Shown piece after piece: positions 8,255-17,141 of a DNA stretch of 64,000 nt. The translations under genes were made by a program, and so were the position numbers. Below the pieces are notes generated by a model, which saw only the letters and a program-made list of their open reading frames with translations, had not been told where the DNA came from and searched no databases. The DNA comes from Chloroflexi bacterium GWB2_54_36 (GTDB lineage Bacteria; Chloroflexota; Anaerolineae; Anaerolineales; Anaerolineaceae). Every line of letters begins with the position of its first letter. Position 1 is the stretch's first letter. The stretch lies in contig MGMG01000088.1 of assembly GCA_001796355.1 (NCBI GenBank), forward strand, positions 1 to 64,000. Reading direction: 5' to 3'.

Positions 8255-9710
8255 ACCTACCGTTTATGAACTTTCATCTTCGGGACGAATCGGTGTACGT
8301 TTCCCCGAACCGGATGTCCCGCTGGCAACCCTGCCAGCCGGCCTTGAACGCGAGTCCCTACCGCTGCCGGAATTGTCCGAACTGGATGTTGTCCGGCATT
8401 TCACCCACCTGTCCCAGTTGAACTACTCCATTGACGGCGGTTTTTATCCCCTCGGGTCCTGTACCATGAAATACAACCCGAAAATCAATGAGGACACTGC
8501 CCGCCTGCCCGGATTCGCCTTCACCCATCCTCTGCAACCTGCCGAGACCGTTCAGGGTAACCTGGCTTTGATGTACGAGCTGCAGGAATACCTGAAGGAA
8601 ATCAGCGGATTCGCAGCCGTCAGTCTGCAGCCGGCAGCCGGCGCGCACGGTGAATTCACCGGCGTGATGATCATCAAAGCCTACCATGAGGCAATGGGAC
8701 GCACCAACCGCACCAAGATGTTGATTCCCGACTCAGCCCACGGCACCAACCCGGCAACGTCCGCCATGCGCGGATTTGAGGTAGTCGGAGTGCCTTCTGA
8801 TAGCCGCGGCAACGTCGATCTGGAAGCCCTTAAAGCGCTTTGCGATGACGCGGTTGCCGGTCTGATGCTGACCAACCCCAACACCCTCGGCCTATTCGAG
8901 GAGCATGTGGTCGAGGTGCTCGACCTGATTCACGGCTGCGGCGGCCTGGTATACGGCGACGGCGCCAACCTGAATGCGCTGCTCGGTATTGCCCGTCCCG
9001 GCGACATCGGCTTTGATGTCATGCACTTCAACCTGCACAAGACCTTCTCCACTCCGCACGGCGGCGGCGGTCCGGGTTCCGGCCCGGTTGGCGTCGCGAC
9101 GCATCTGGTCGATTTCCTACCAGGGCCTAATGCGGTCATTGTCGAAGAAGGCACCGACGAAGAGGCTCCGCTGTTCGATCTGGCGATGCCAGCCCAGTCC
9201 ATCGGGCGCGTCAAGTCTTTCCACGGCCACTTCGGCATGTTGGTACGCGCCTTCACTTACATCTCGATGTATGGCGCCGACGGTATGCGCAAAATCGCCG
9301 AGCATGCGGTGTTGAATGCCAATTACCTGCTGGCGAAATTGCGCCACGCCTATCATGTGCCGCATGATCGCATTTGCATGCATGAATTCGTGATGGAAGG
9401 CGTTTTCGAAGATGCTCCCGGCGTCCATGCCCTGGATATCGCCAAGCGCCTGATGGATTACAAGTTCCATCCGCCCACCAACTACTTCCCGCTGATCGTG
9501 CATGAAGCCTTGATGATCGAGCCGACAGAAACAGAAAATAAGCAAACCCTCGATGCATTCGCCGATGCTTTGATCAAAATAGCCGCCGAGGCCCACACCC
9601 AGCCTGAACTGCTGCATGGGGCGCCGCATATCACCCCCATCGGCCGGTTGGATGAGGTCAAAGCCGCTAAAGATTTGGTTTTGTGCTGCTGGTACCCCGA
9701 CCAGAACTAG
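8247..9710 (+). CDS. gcvPB: Glycine dehydrogenase (decarboxylating) subunit 2
   Basis: PLGSCTMKYNPKINED; MHFNLHKTFSTPHGGGGPGSGPVGV (PLP lysine). Confidence 0.95.
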   Translation: MAEPTVYELSSSGRIGVRFPEPDVPLATLPAGLERESLPLPELSELDVVRHFTHLSQLNYSIDGGFYPLGSCTMKYNPKINEDTARLPGFAFTHPLQPAETVQGNLALMYELQEYLKEISGFAAVSLQPAAGAHGEFTGVMIIKAYHEAMGRTNRTKMLIPDSAHGTNPATSAMRGFEVVGVPSDSRGNVDLEALKALCDDAVAGLMLTNPNTLGLFEEHVVEVLDLIHGCGGLVYGDGANLNALLGIARPGDIGFDVMHFNLHKTFSTPHGGGGPGSGPVGVATHLVDFLPGPNAVIVEEGTDEEAPLFDLAMPAQSIGRVKSFHGHFGMLVRAFTYISMYGADGMRKIAEHAVLNANYLLAKLRHAYHVPHDRICMHEFVMEGVFEDAPGVHALDIAKRLMDYKFHPPTNYFPLIVHEALMIEPTETENKQTLDAFADALIKIAAEAHTQPELLHGAPHITPIGRLDEVKAAKDLVLCCWYPDQN

Positions 9711-9732
9711 CTCCATCAACTACAACGGGTAT

Positions 9733-9767
9733 AAAATTAGGCGAAAATGAAATCTCGCCTAATTTTT
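9733..9767 (+). terminator. Intrinsic terminator after gcvPB
   Basis: AAATTAGGCG/CGCCTAATTT hairpin plus T-run. Confidence 0.75.
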
Positions 9768-9810
9768 ATTTCCGTATGAAGCGCATAAACTATCCTTAAG
9801 GAGAACTCAC

Positions 9811-11247
9811 TTGGCGGCTACCTACACCACCCCAAAACTTCCCTTGACCCTGAACACAGCCGACCTGCCGGCTCCAGTTGATGAACCGGTAATCCGGCTC
9901 CTGTCCGCGCCGGAGGTGCCTACCTTTACAGGGCCTCATGGCCAAATCGGCGAAGTCAACCTGGTGATCGAAGCTGGAAAATCTGTGGTTTTCGTCTCGC
10001 TTGGCAAGGCGGATAAGATCATCCCAGACACCTATCGTCAGGCAGGCGGCAAATTGGCCGACTGGCTGCTCAAACATCCCGTCAGTCAGCTCGGAGTTGT
10101 TGCCGATGAGCTTGGCGAGGTTGAACTGGCAGCTTTTTGTGAAGGATTACTGCTGAATACTTTCCGTTTTGAACGCTATAAAGCTCCTGAAAAATCAGTT
10201 GGATCGTGCACAATCAATGTGCGCAGCGTCAGCAAAAGACCTGAATTTGACAAAGTGGTCGCGCATACGAACTCTCTGGTAGCGGCCGTTAATCTGCAGC
10301 GTGACTGGGCGCACGAGCCGGCCAGCGAAATCAACCCGCAGACGCTGTCTGAACGCGCTCAGGAGCTGGCTGCAACCCTGGGGGTCAAATGCACCGTTTT
10401 GGATGAACCGCAACTGATCGAGATGGGCGCAGGCGCTATCACCGCAGTTGGCAAAGGCAGCAAAACCCCCGCGCGGATGATCTTGCTTGAGTATCCTGGA
10501 AAAGGCAAAGGGATGGGTCAACAACCCGTGGCACTGGTTGGCAAGGCAATCACCTTCGACACCGGCGGTTATTCGTTAAAAGATGTCACCAACATTCAGA
10601 CCATGAAATATGACAAATGCGGCGGCCTGAACGTGCTGGCCATTTTCAAGGCCGCGGTTGATCTTGGGCTCGAAACCCCGCTGGTGGGCGTGATTTGCGC
10701 GGCCGAGAACATGATCTCCGGTAAAGCCTACCGTCCGGATGACATCCTGACCAGCCTTTCAGGAAAAACGATTGAAATTGTCACAACCGATGCTGAAGGC
10801 CGCCTGATTCTGGCAGATGGATTAACCTATGCCCAAAAGAACTTTACCCCGCGCGCGGTCATCGACATGGCAACGCTGACCGGTGGCGTGGTGACTGCAC
10901 TGGGACGCGTGCGTGCCGGGCTGTTCTCCAACGACGACACCCTGGCCGGACAGTTATTCCAGGCAGGCGAGGCAACCCACGAGCGGCTATGGCGTATGCC
11001 GCTGGATGAGGATTACCTCGCACAAATCAAGGGAGATGACGCCGATCTGCGCAATTCCGGTGGGAAAGAGGCCACACCGGTTATTGGCGGGATGTTCCTG
11101 AAACAATTTATCGAAGAAGGCACCCGCTGGGCGCACCTGGACATTGCCGGAGTGGCTGACGTGCCCAAGGACCTGCCTTACAGCCAAAAAGGCGCAACCG
11201 GCTTCGGCGTTCGTCTGGTTATCAAATATCTGGAGGGGCTGGAATAA
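9811..11247 (+). CDS. pepA: Leucyl aminopeptidase (M17)
   Basis: ALVGKAITFDTGGYSLK; NTDAEGRL-like motif TTDAEGRLILADGL; TTG start. Confidence 0.9.
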   Translation: MAATYTTPKLPLTLNTADLPAPVDEPVIRLLSAPEVPTFTGPHGQIGEVNLVIEAGKSVVFVSLGKADKIIPDTYRQAGGKLADWLLKHPVSQLGVVADELGEVELAAFCEGLLLNTFRFERYKAPEKSVGSCTINVRSVSKRPEFDKVVAHTNSLVAAVNLQRDWAHEPASEINPQTLSERAQELAATLGVKCTVLDEPQLIEMGAGAITAVGKGSKTPARMILLEYPGKGKGMGQQPVALVGKAITFDTGGYSLKDVTNIQTMKYDKCGGLNVLAIFKAAVDLGLETPLVGVICAAENMISGKAYRPDDILTSLSGKTIEIVTTDAEGRLILADGLTYAQKNFTPRAVIDMATLTGGVVTALGRVRAGLFSNDDTLAGQLFQAGEATHERLWRMPLDEDYLAQIKGDDADLRNSGGKEATPVIGGMFLKQFIEEGTRWAHLDIAGVADVPKDLPYSQKGATGFGVRLVIKYLEGLE

Positions 11248-11280
11248 ACTCTTCGGTCGAGAAAAATCCTGATGCACACA

Positions 11281-11306
11281 AAAAGGACTGCTTTGCAGTC
11301 CTTTTT
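11281..11306. terminator. Bidirectional terminator between convergent pepA and alaS
   Basis: AAAAGGACTGCTTTGCAGTCCTTTTT. Confidence 0.85.
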
Positions 11307-11315
11307 GTGTTTTCT

Positions 11316-14051
11316 TTACCCCAATTTCTTATTAACCCAGGGCAATACCTGGTCCATGGCTTCATTGAGCTTTGAGGCATCTTTGCCGCCAGCCTGAGCC
11401 AGATTCGGTCGCCCACCGCCGCTGCCGCTGATCACCGCTGCCACTGCTTTCACCAGTTCACCGGCATTCCAACCTTTTTTAACCAGGTCGTCGGTGATGG
11501 CAGCGATCACCATTGGACGTTCTTCCAGGGCGCTGCCCAGCACCACCACCCCGGTGGGAAATCGCTGGCGGAAGCGGTCGGTTAACAAGCGCAGCGTATC
11601 CGCATCTGCCTGATTAATCACAGCCGATAACACCCGGATGCCATCCACCTCGCGGGCGTTAACCAGAGAGGGTTCAAACTCCGCCGAGGCCAGCGCCTGA
11701 CGCAGTTTGGAAATTTCCTTATGCAGATTGGTTACTTCGCTGACCAGGCTTTCGGCTTTAAAACTGACCTCGTCCACATTACTGACGAGAACGTTGGCGG
11801 TTAATTTCATCAATTTAAACCGGCGTTGCACAAGGCGGTACGCTTCGCGCCCGGTGACGGCTTCGATGCGGCGCACGCCAGCGGCTGCGCTGCCCTCGCT
11901 GGTAATCAGGAAAATCCCAATATCTCCGGTGGAATCGACATGCGTGCCGCCGCACAATTCATAAGACAATGTTTCTTCATCGCCGATGGTAATGGTGCGC
12001 ACCGTCTCACCGTATTTTTCGCCGAAGAGCGCCATAGCGCCTTCTTCCATCGCTTGTGCCAGCGGTTTTTGAACGATCCGCAGTCGAAAATTGTCCAGGA
12101 CATCGCGGTTTACGCCAGCTTCAATCTGCTCGAGCTGTTCCATGGTCAGCGCTTCCGGGTGGGTGAAGTCAAATCGCAAGCGGTCCGGTGCAACCAGTGA
12201 ACCTGCTTGACGGGCATGAATTCCCAGCACATGATGCAATTCAGCATGCAACAAGTGCGTGGCAGTGTGGTTGCGCATGATATCCCACCGCCGCTGCGCA
12301 TCGACCGACGCAATTGCCACATCGCCAACGGCCGGTTTGCCGCGCACCACTTCACCAATGTGAGCGATCATCCCGGCAGCAGGTTTGTGCATTTCATCGA
12401 CCCGGATTTCCCAGCGCGGTTCATTTGCCGAAACGATGGTTCCCATGTCCGAGACCTGCCCGCCCGATTCGATATAGAAACAGGTAGCCGGCAGGACGAC
12501 CTCGACCAGGTCCCCGGTGATGGCTTCTTTCACCGGTTCGCCATCGCGAACGAGTGCCAGAATTTTTCCCTCGACCTCCAGCGTCGAATAGGGATCGTAT
12601 CCCACCCCGCCCGCGCCAAGAGTGCCGCGTGTTTTCAGGTCCTGGGAAATGGCGCGGTACACGTCCACCTGATCGCCGCCCATCGCGCCGAACGCCTTGC
12701 CGGCGCCGGAGGCCAGGCGGTGTTCATCCATGGCACGCGTGAACCCGCCCTGGTCAACGTCCAGAAATTGTTCGCGGGCGATATCAGTGGTTATTTCAAC
12801 CGAAAGCCCATGGGTTGCATATAAATCAAATGCTTTCTCGCCGTCCAGAACATTCTTGCCGGATTTCTTTAGTGTGTCCAGCATTTCTTCCAAGTGTTCG
12901 ATGCCTTGCTCGACCGTGCGTTGGAAACGGATTTCTTCGCGGGTGAGCGCATCCAGAATGGCGGAACGGTTGCGTTCCAACTCTGGATACGCGCCGCTGT
13001 AGTTATCGATGACCACTTCGGCTACTTTGGCCATAAAGGGTTCTTTAAGACCGATTTTGGTAGCAAAACGCGCTGCCCGGCGGATGATCATGCGCACAAT
13101 ATAATTTCTGCTGGTATTGCCAGGCACCACCCCGTCCGCGATCAAGAAGGTGGAAGCGCGCGCGTGATCAGCAATCACGCGGTAGGGCGTTAAATTTTCC
13201 TCAAGTTGAGCCGGCGTATGCCCGGTTAATGATTTAATCTTCTCGAGCAGGGGCCAAAACAGGTCGGTGCGGTAATTCGATGATGTTTTTTGCAGGATCG
13301 ACACGATACGATCCAACCCCATCCCGGTATCCACATGCTTAGATGGAAGCGGCACAAGCTGCGTGGGAGATAAGCGGTTGTACTGGATAAAAACCAGATT
13401 CCAGATTTCAAGGTACCGCTTGCAATCCCCGTTGACCTGGCAAACATGGCCTGGTTCGGCTTGTTTGTCACAGGCTGCCGGCCCCATATCCACATGAATC
13501 TCGCTGCATGGGCCACTTGGCCCAGTATCAGCCATTTCCCAAAAATTGTCTTTGCGCCCGGAGTAAACCACATGTCCAGGGATCATCCCGGGCTGCGCAA
13601 TCCAATTTTCAGCCGCTTCATCGTCGGTCGGGATTTCACCTTTCTCATCTTTGAAGCAGGTAGCCCACAACCGGTTTTTATCCAACCCCCAGACCTCAGT
13701 AAGCAACTGCCAGGCCCAGGTAATGGCTTCTTTTTTGTAATAATCACCAAACGACCAGTTTCCCAGCATCTCAAAGAAGGTATGGTGAGTATCGTCGCGA
13801 CCGACCTCGTCGAGGTCATTGTGCTTACCGGCTACCCGCAGGCATTTTTGAGAATTGACAGCCCGAGTGTAAGGGCGGTGGTCAGTCCCCAGGAACACGT
13901 CCTTGAACTGCACCATGCCTGCGTTGGTGAACAGCAGCGTCTGATCTCCTCCTGGAACGAGTGACGAGGACGGAACGTAAGTATGTCCTTTTTCTACAAA
14001 AAAGTCGATAAATGTCTGCCGGATCATCGCGCCGGTTAATTTCTCATCCAT
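11316..14051 (-). CDS. alaS: Alanyl-tRNA synthetase
   Basis: MDEKLTGAMIRQTFIDFFVEKGHTYVPSSSLVPGGDQTLLFTNAGMVQFKDVFLG; HTATHLLHAEL; CGGTHV. Confidence 0.97.
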   Translation of the reverse strand: MDEKLTGAMIRQTFIDFFVEKGHTYVPSSSLVPGGDQTLLFTNAGMVQFKDVFLGTDHRPYTRAVNSQKCLRVAGKHNDLDEVGRDDTHHTFFEMLGNWSFGDYYKKEAITWAWQLLTEVWGLDKNRLWATCFKDEKGEIPTDDEAAENWIAQPGMIPGHVVYSGRKDNFWEMADTGPSGPCSEIHVDMGPAACDKQAEPGHVCQVNGDCKRYLEIWNLVFIQYNRLSPTQLVPLPSKHVDTGMGLDRIVSILQKTSSNYRTDLFWPLLEKIKSLTGHTPAQLEENLTPYRVIADHARASTFLIADGVVPGNTSRNYIVRMIIRRAARFATKIGLKEPFMAKVAEVVIDNYSGAYPELERNRSAILDALTREEIRFQRTVEQGIEHLEEMLDTLKKSGKNVLDGEKAFDLYATHGLSVEITTDIAREQFLDVDQGGFTRAMDEHRLASGAGKAFGAMGGDQVDVYRAISQDLKTRGTLGAGGVGYDPYSTLEVEGKILALVRDGEPVKEAITGDLVEVVLPATCFYIESGGQVSDMGTIVSANEPRWEIRVDEMHKPAAGMIAHIGEVVRGKPAVGDVAIASVDAQRRWDIMRNHTATHLLHAELHHVLGIHARQAGSLVAPDRLRFDFTHPEALTMEQLEQIEAGVNRDVLDNFRLRIVQKPLAQAMEEGAMALFGEKYGETVRTITIGDEETLSYELCGGTHVDSTGDIGIFLITSEGSAAAGVRRIEAVTGREAYRLVQRRFKLMKLTANVLVSNVDEVSFKAESLVSEVTNLHKEISKLRQALASAEFEPSLVNAREVDGIRVLSAVINQADADTLRLLTDRFRQRFPTGVVVLGSALEERPMVIAAITDDLVKKGWNAGELVKAVAAVISGSGGGRPNLAQAGGKDASKLNEAMDQVLPWVNKKLG

Positions 14052-14174
14052 GAAATCTCCTGGTCAGCCGTTAGATAATCACAGATTATAAGCGAGGGAA
14101 GAGCAGGAATCAATAAGACCCGTGATGGTGCGTAATATTCACACCTTAACCGGGTATATTGCTGTAATTGTGCT

Positions 14175-14386
14175 GCGAAGCAATCCACGCCAGTATGACC
14201 TCTCTCGCTACCGAAGGCCACCCTGTACGATCAAATCAGATGGCTTCGTTCCTCGCCATGACATGGTTATTGTCATTGCGAGCCTCGAAGCGACGAAGCA
14301 ATCCACGCCGGTATAACCAACATCTCTCTCTACCGAAGGTCGCCCTACACGATCAAAGCAAATGGCTTCGTTCCTCGCCATGACAA
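14175..14386. repeat. Two tandem copies of a dispersed-type intergenic repeat
   Basis: GCGAAGCAATCCACGCC...ACCGAAGG...GGCTTCGTTCCTCGCCATGACA at about 14175-14263 and 14271-14386; ends complementary to each other (TGTCATTGCGAG.../...CTCGCCATGACA). Confidence 0.7.
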
Positions 14387-14465
14387 CACTTTATTAAGCA
14401 GTAGAGCCGCCTTGCGGCGGCCCTCTGCACACACAGAGACAGGAGGGAGGATATTTTCAGGAAAA

Positions 14466-17141
14466 TTATCGCGAGAACGCCATCTTCATCATCTTGCCAT
14501 CCTTGTTCATCGTGACGCGAGCATAATGGACATGATCGTGTTCGCCCATTTTTACCTGCCGCCTGAAGATGACCACGGTGCGATCGGCAACCTGCTTTTG
14601 AGCCTGCTTGCGCCCGAGGTTCAACCCAATACCTCGGTGAACCTTGCAATCAACTTCGCAATGCTGCTGGTTGACGCTAATTTGAGCGCGGTCCAAGCCC
14701 GGAAGGTATGGTGAAACCGCCTGTTTGGCAAATTGCAGCCATTTATCGCTGATGGCCTTTTCTTCATCTTCTTCACTGGCGTTATCGCTGATGGTTTTCA
14801 CCACCGGATAGTTTTGGAAGCGGACGGCTTTCTTGGGGCTGACCTGTACGCCATCGTGATATACCAGTGGATCCCCGTACAGCACAAAGGAAATGAGCGT
14901 CTTCTGGTCTTCCCCGTCCAGGAAACCCTGGCGGTTCGTCATTTCCCGCACCATCGAAACTTTTGCCTGCAGCAGCGCATCCCCGACTGAGTAGCCTTCC
15001 CGCAGCGCCGACCAGAAATAAAAACCGAGCAGATCGGCTCCGACCAGCGGGGTGGTAACTGAACCATAAGAGATACAAGTTGAACCAACCACCGCAAGCG
15101 TGCCAATCGACAGGAAACGCAGCGCCAGCGACGTAAGTTCAGTTTTCTGCATCGTTAATCCGCCGTAACAAGCCTCAGTGAAGACCACCTTGGGTGAATG
15201 CCCATTTTTCGGCAGATCGGTCAGGCTGAGCGCCACCGGATATTCCGGACCGCTGCCTCGCTCGAGCGGATCACCCTGCCCATACCACTCGGCAGTATCA
15301 GCCAGCCCGTGCAAATTATAAAAACTAAGCGGAGAACCGGTAAGTTTGCCTGAGTTAAAGCTGCCACTGTTGATGGGGGGCGACACCTGCAAGGTGCGGC
15401 CTTCACCAATCGGGCGGTAGGTAGCCAGTGAGGAGCGGCGCCAGACTGAAGCTGTGTATCCAAAAGCGCCTACTTTTCCATTGGGCCTGGCAGAAGGTAG
15501 GAACCAGCGCCACCAGGTCAACCACTGGGCTACCCGGCGAATGGCCTTCGCTCCTTTGGCAGCCTGGCTTTGATACTTGACTGCCTGGCGCAACTGTTGC
15601 AGGAGCAGCCCGGCATCTTCGCCAACCTCACCCATAATGCGACCAACCGGCCATTCGGGCACAAAATAATTCGAATCCAACGAGGCGTAGGGATTATCCG
15701 AGAGAACTTCCTCATCCATGTCATCGGTCGGATTCGGCAAGCGGTGGAATGGAACGACCGCAGGACCGCCCACAATGACCAGTGCGCCAATCCGACCGCC
15801 CTTTTTGGCGAGAGCTTTATCAAGATCGGTAATTGCTAATTTGAGTTTCCAGGGGTCGACCTGGCCAGTGGTATTGATACCCAGTTTACCGGTGGTCTCA
15901 ATATCATCCGGGTAAAAAACCATAGAACCCCAACCGGCGCGTTTTCTGACTGCGTCTGAAAGACGGGTCATTTCCTTTTCGATCACAGCCAGGGTCTGTT
16001 CGCCGTACTGATTGCGAAGGCCGGTGCGCGACGAAAATACTACGTAGATGGGGAACCGTCCATCGGTTTTGGTAATATCCGGTGTTTTCATCCGTTTGGC
16101 CAGGCGATCGAACTCTTTTTCGGTATTTTTCAACCAGGCAGGCGGATTTAATTTAGCCTGGGCTTGAGCAGCCGCAGCGGCTACGGCCTTGGCTCTGGCC
16201 GTTTCCTGTTCTGCGTACATCATTTCCTGGCTATACGCGGCTTCAACGGTTTGCAGGAATGCATCCGCCGCATCGGTCGAGGTCTCAGTGGTGAAGGCTG
16301 GGGCAACCGCTCTGGCGGATGACGCCAGACGATTCCAACCCATGCTGGTGGCTACGCTGGCTGGAATGGCAATATCCATTCCAATTTCCATGCGATCCGG
16401 CCACAGCGGCTTGTATGGATGGTGTTCGCCCCACCAACGCCCGGTTACTTGACCGGCAGCATCCGCTGCCACGGACTGGTGCAGCAGTGTCACTGCGCTG
16501 GCCTCGTCTCCTACTTCCATCTTGGCTTCGGCCAGCGCTAATTTAAAGATCACGGTTTCAGGCCACTGACTGTGATAGAGTTCGCCGAATTTCAGCAGGT
16601 TGGCCTGGTCGCGATGCGCCCGAATAACTTCCAGATGGGTCACCGCGGCTAGCAGTTGGTCCTGGGTTAATGCCAGTACCTGATAAAGCATGGTTTCAGC
16701 GGCGTCCAAATTTCCATCTGCCAGGGCTCGGCGGGCATTCCGTAAAATCGTGCTCCAGCCAGGCATGGCGACCGCGGGATCGACTCGCTGGCCGAGGATA
16801 AAGATATCCACCAAAACCCGGGTGTAATCCGTCTGACTGGCTACTCCATACGCTTTTGCCAGTGCCTTTTGAGCCGTAATGTCTTCCGGATCCATGCGGC
16901 AGACTTTTTCCAAAATTTGGATCGCTTGCCCGGTTTTGCTTTCCTGGCTAAAAATACGCGCCAGGAAGCGGTTGACTTCCAGGTCGCCAGGGTAAATGGA
17001 CAGCCAGGTTAAGGTCATCTGACGGGCAAAGCGATATTCTTTGGCTTCGAGTGCCGCATTCAGCACCATGACCAGCGTCGAACGGGTGAGAGAGCGTGTA
17101 ATCTGGGGATTGTTGAGGTTGGTTGGGTTGTTTACAGGCAT
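14466..17141 (-). CDS. TPR protein with C25 (gingipain)/caspase-like protease domain
   Basis: N-terminal TPR-like helices; ALVIVGGPAVVPFHRLPNPTDD...NYFVPEWPVGR; candidate dyad His (YNLHGLAD) and Cys (VVFTEACYGG). Confidence 0.7.
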   Translation of the reverse strand: MPVNNPTNLNNPQITRSLTRSTLVMVLNAALEAKEYRFARQMTLTWLSIYPGDLEVNRFLARIFSQESKTGQAIQILEKVCRMDPEDITAQKALAKAYGVASQTDYTRVLVDIFILGQRVDPAVAMPGWSTILRNARRALADGNLDAAETMLYQVLALTQDQLLAAVTHLEVIRAHRDQANLLKFGELYHSQWPETVIFKLALAEAKMEVGDEASAVTLLHQSVAADAAGQVTGRWWGEHHPYKPLWPDRMEIGMDIAIPASVATSMGWNRLASSARAVAPAFTTETSTDAADAFLQTVEAAYSQEMMYAEQETARAKAVAAAAAQAQAKLNPPAWLKNTEKEFDRLAKRMKTPDITKTDGRFPIYVVFSSRTGLRNQYGEQTLAVIEKEMTRLSDAVRKRAGWGSMVFYPDDIETTGKLGINTTGQVDPWKLKLAITDLDKALAKKGGRIGALVIVGGPAVVPFHRLPNPTDDMDEEVLSDNPYASLDSNYFVPEWPVGRIMGEVGEDAGLLLQQLRQAVKYQSQAAKGAKAIRRVAQWLTWWRWFLPSARPNGKVGAFGYTASVWRRSSLATYRPIGEGRTLQVSPPINSGSFNSGKLTGSPLSFYNLHGLADTAEWYGQGDPLERGSGPEYPVALSLTDLPKNGHSPKVVFTEACYGGLTMQKTELTSLALRFLSIGTLAVVGSTCISYGSVTTPLVGADLLGFYFWSALREGYSVGDALLQAKVSMVREMTNRQGFLDGEDQKTLISFVLYGDPLVYHDGVQVSPKKAVRFQNYPVVKTISDNASEEDEEKAISDKWLQFAKQAVSPYLPGLDRAQISVNQQHCEVDCKVHRGIGLNLGRKQAQKQVADRTVVIFRRQVKMGEHDHVHYARVTMNKDGKMMKMAFSR

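Noticed and set aside
11826-13964. Several 100-205 aa plus-strand ORFs within alaS
   Set aside because: Antisense to a certain alaS reading frame
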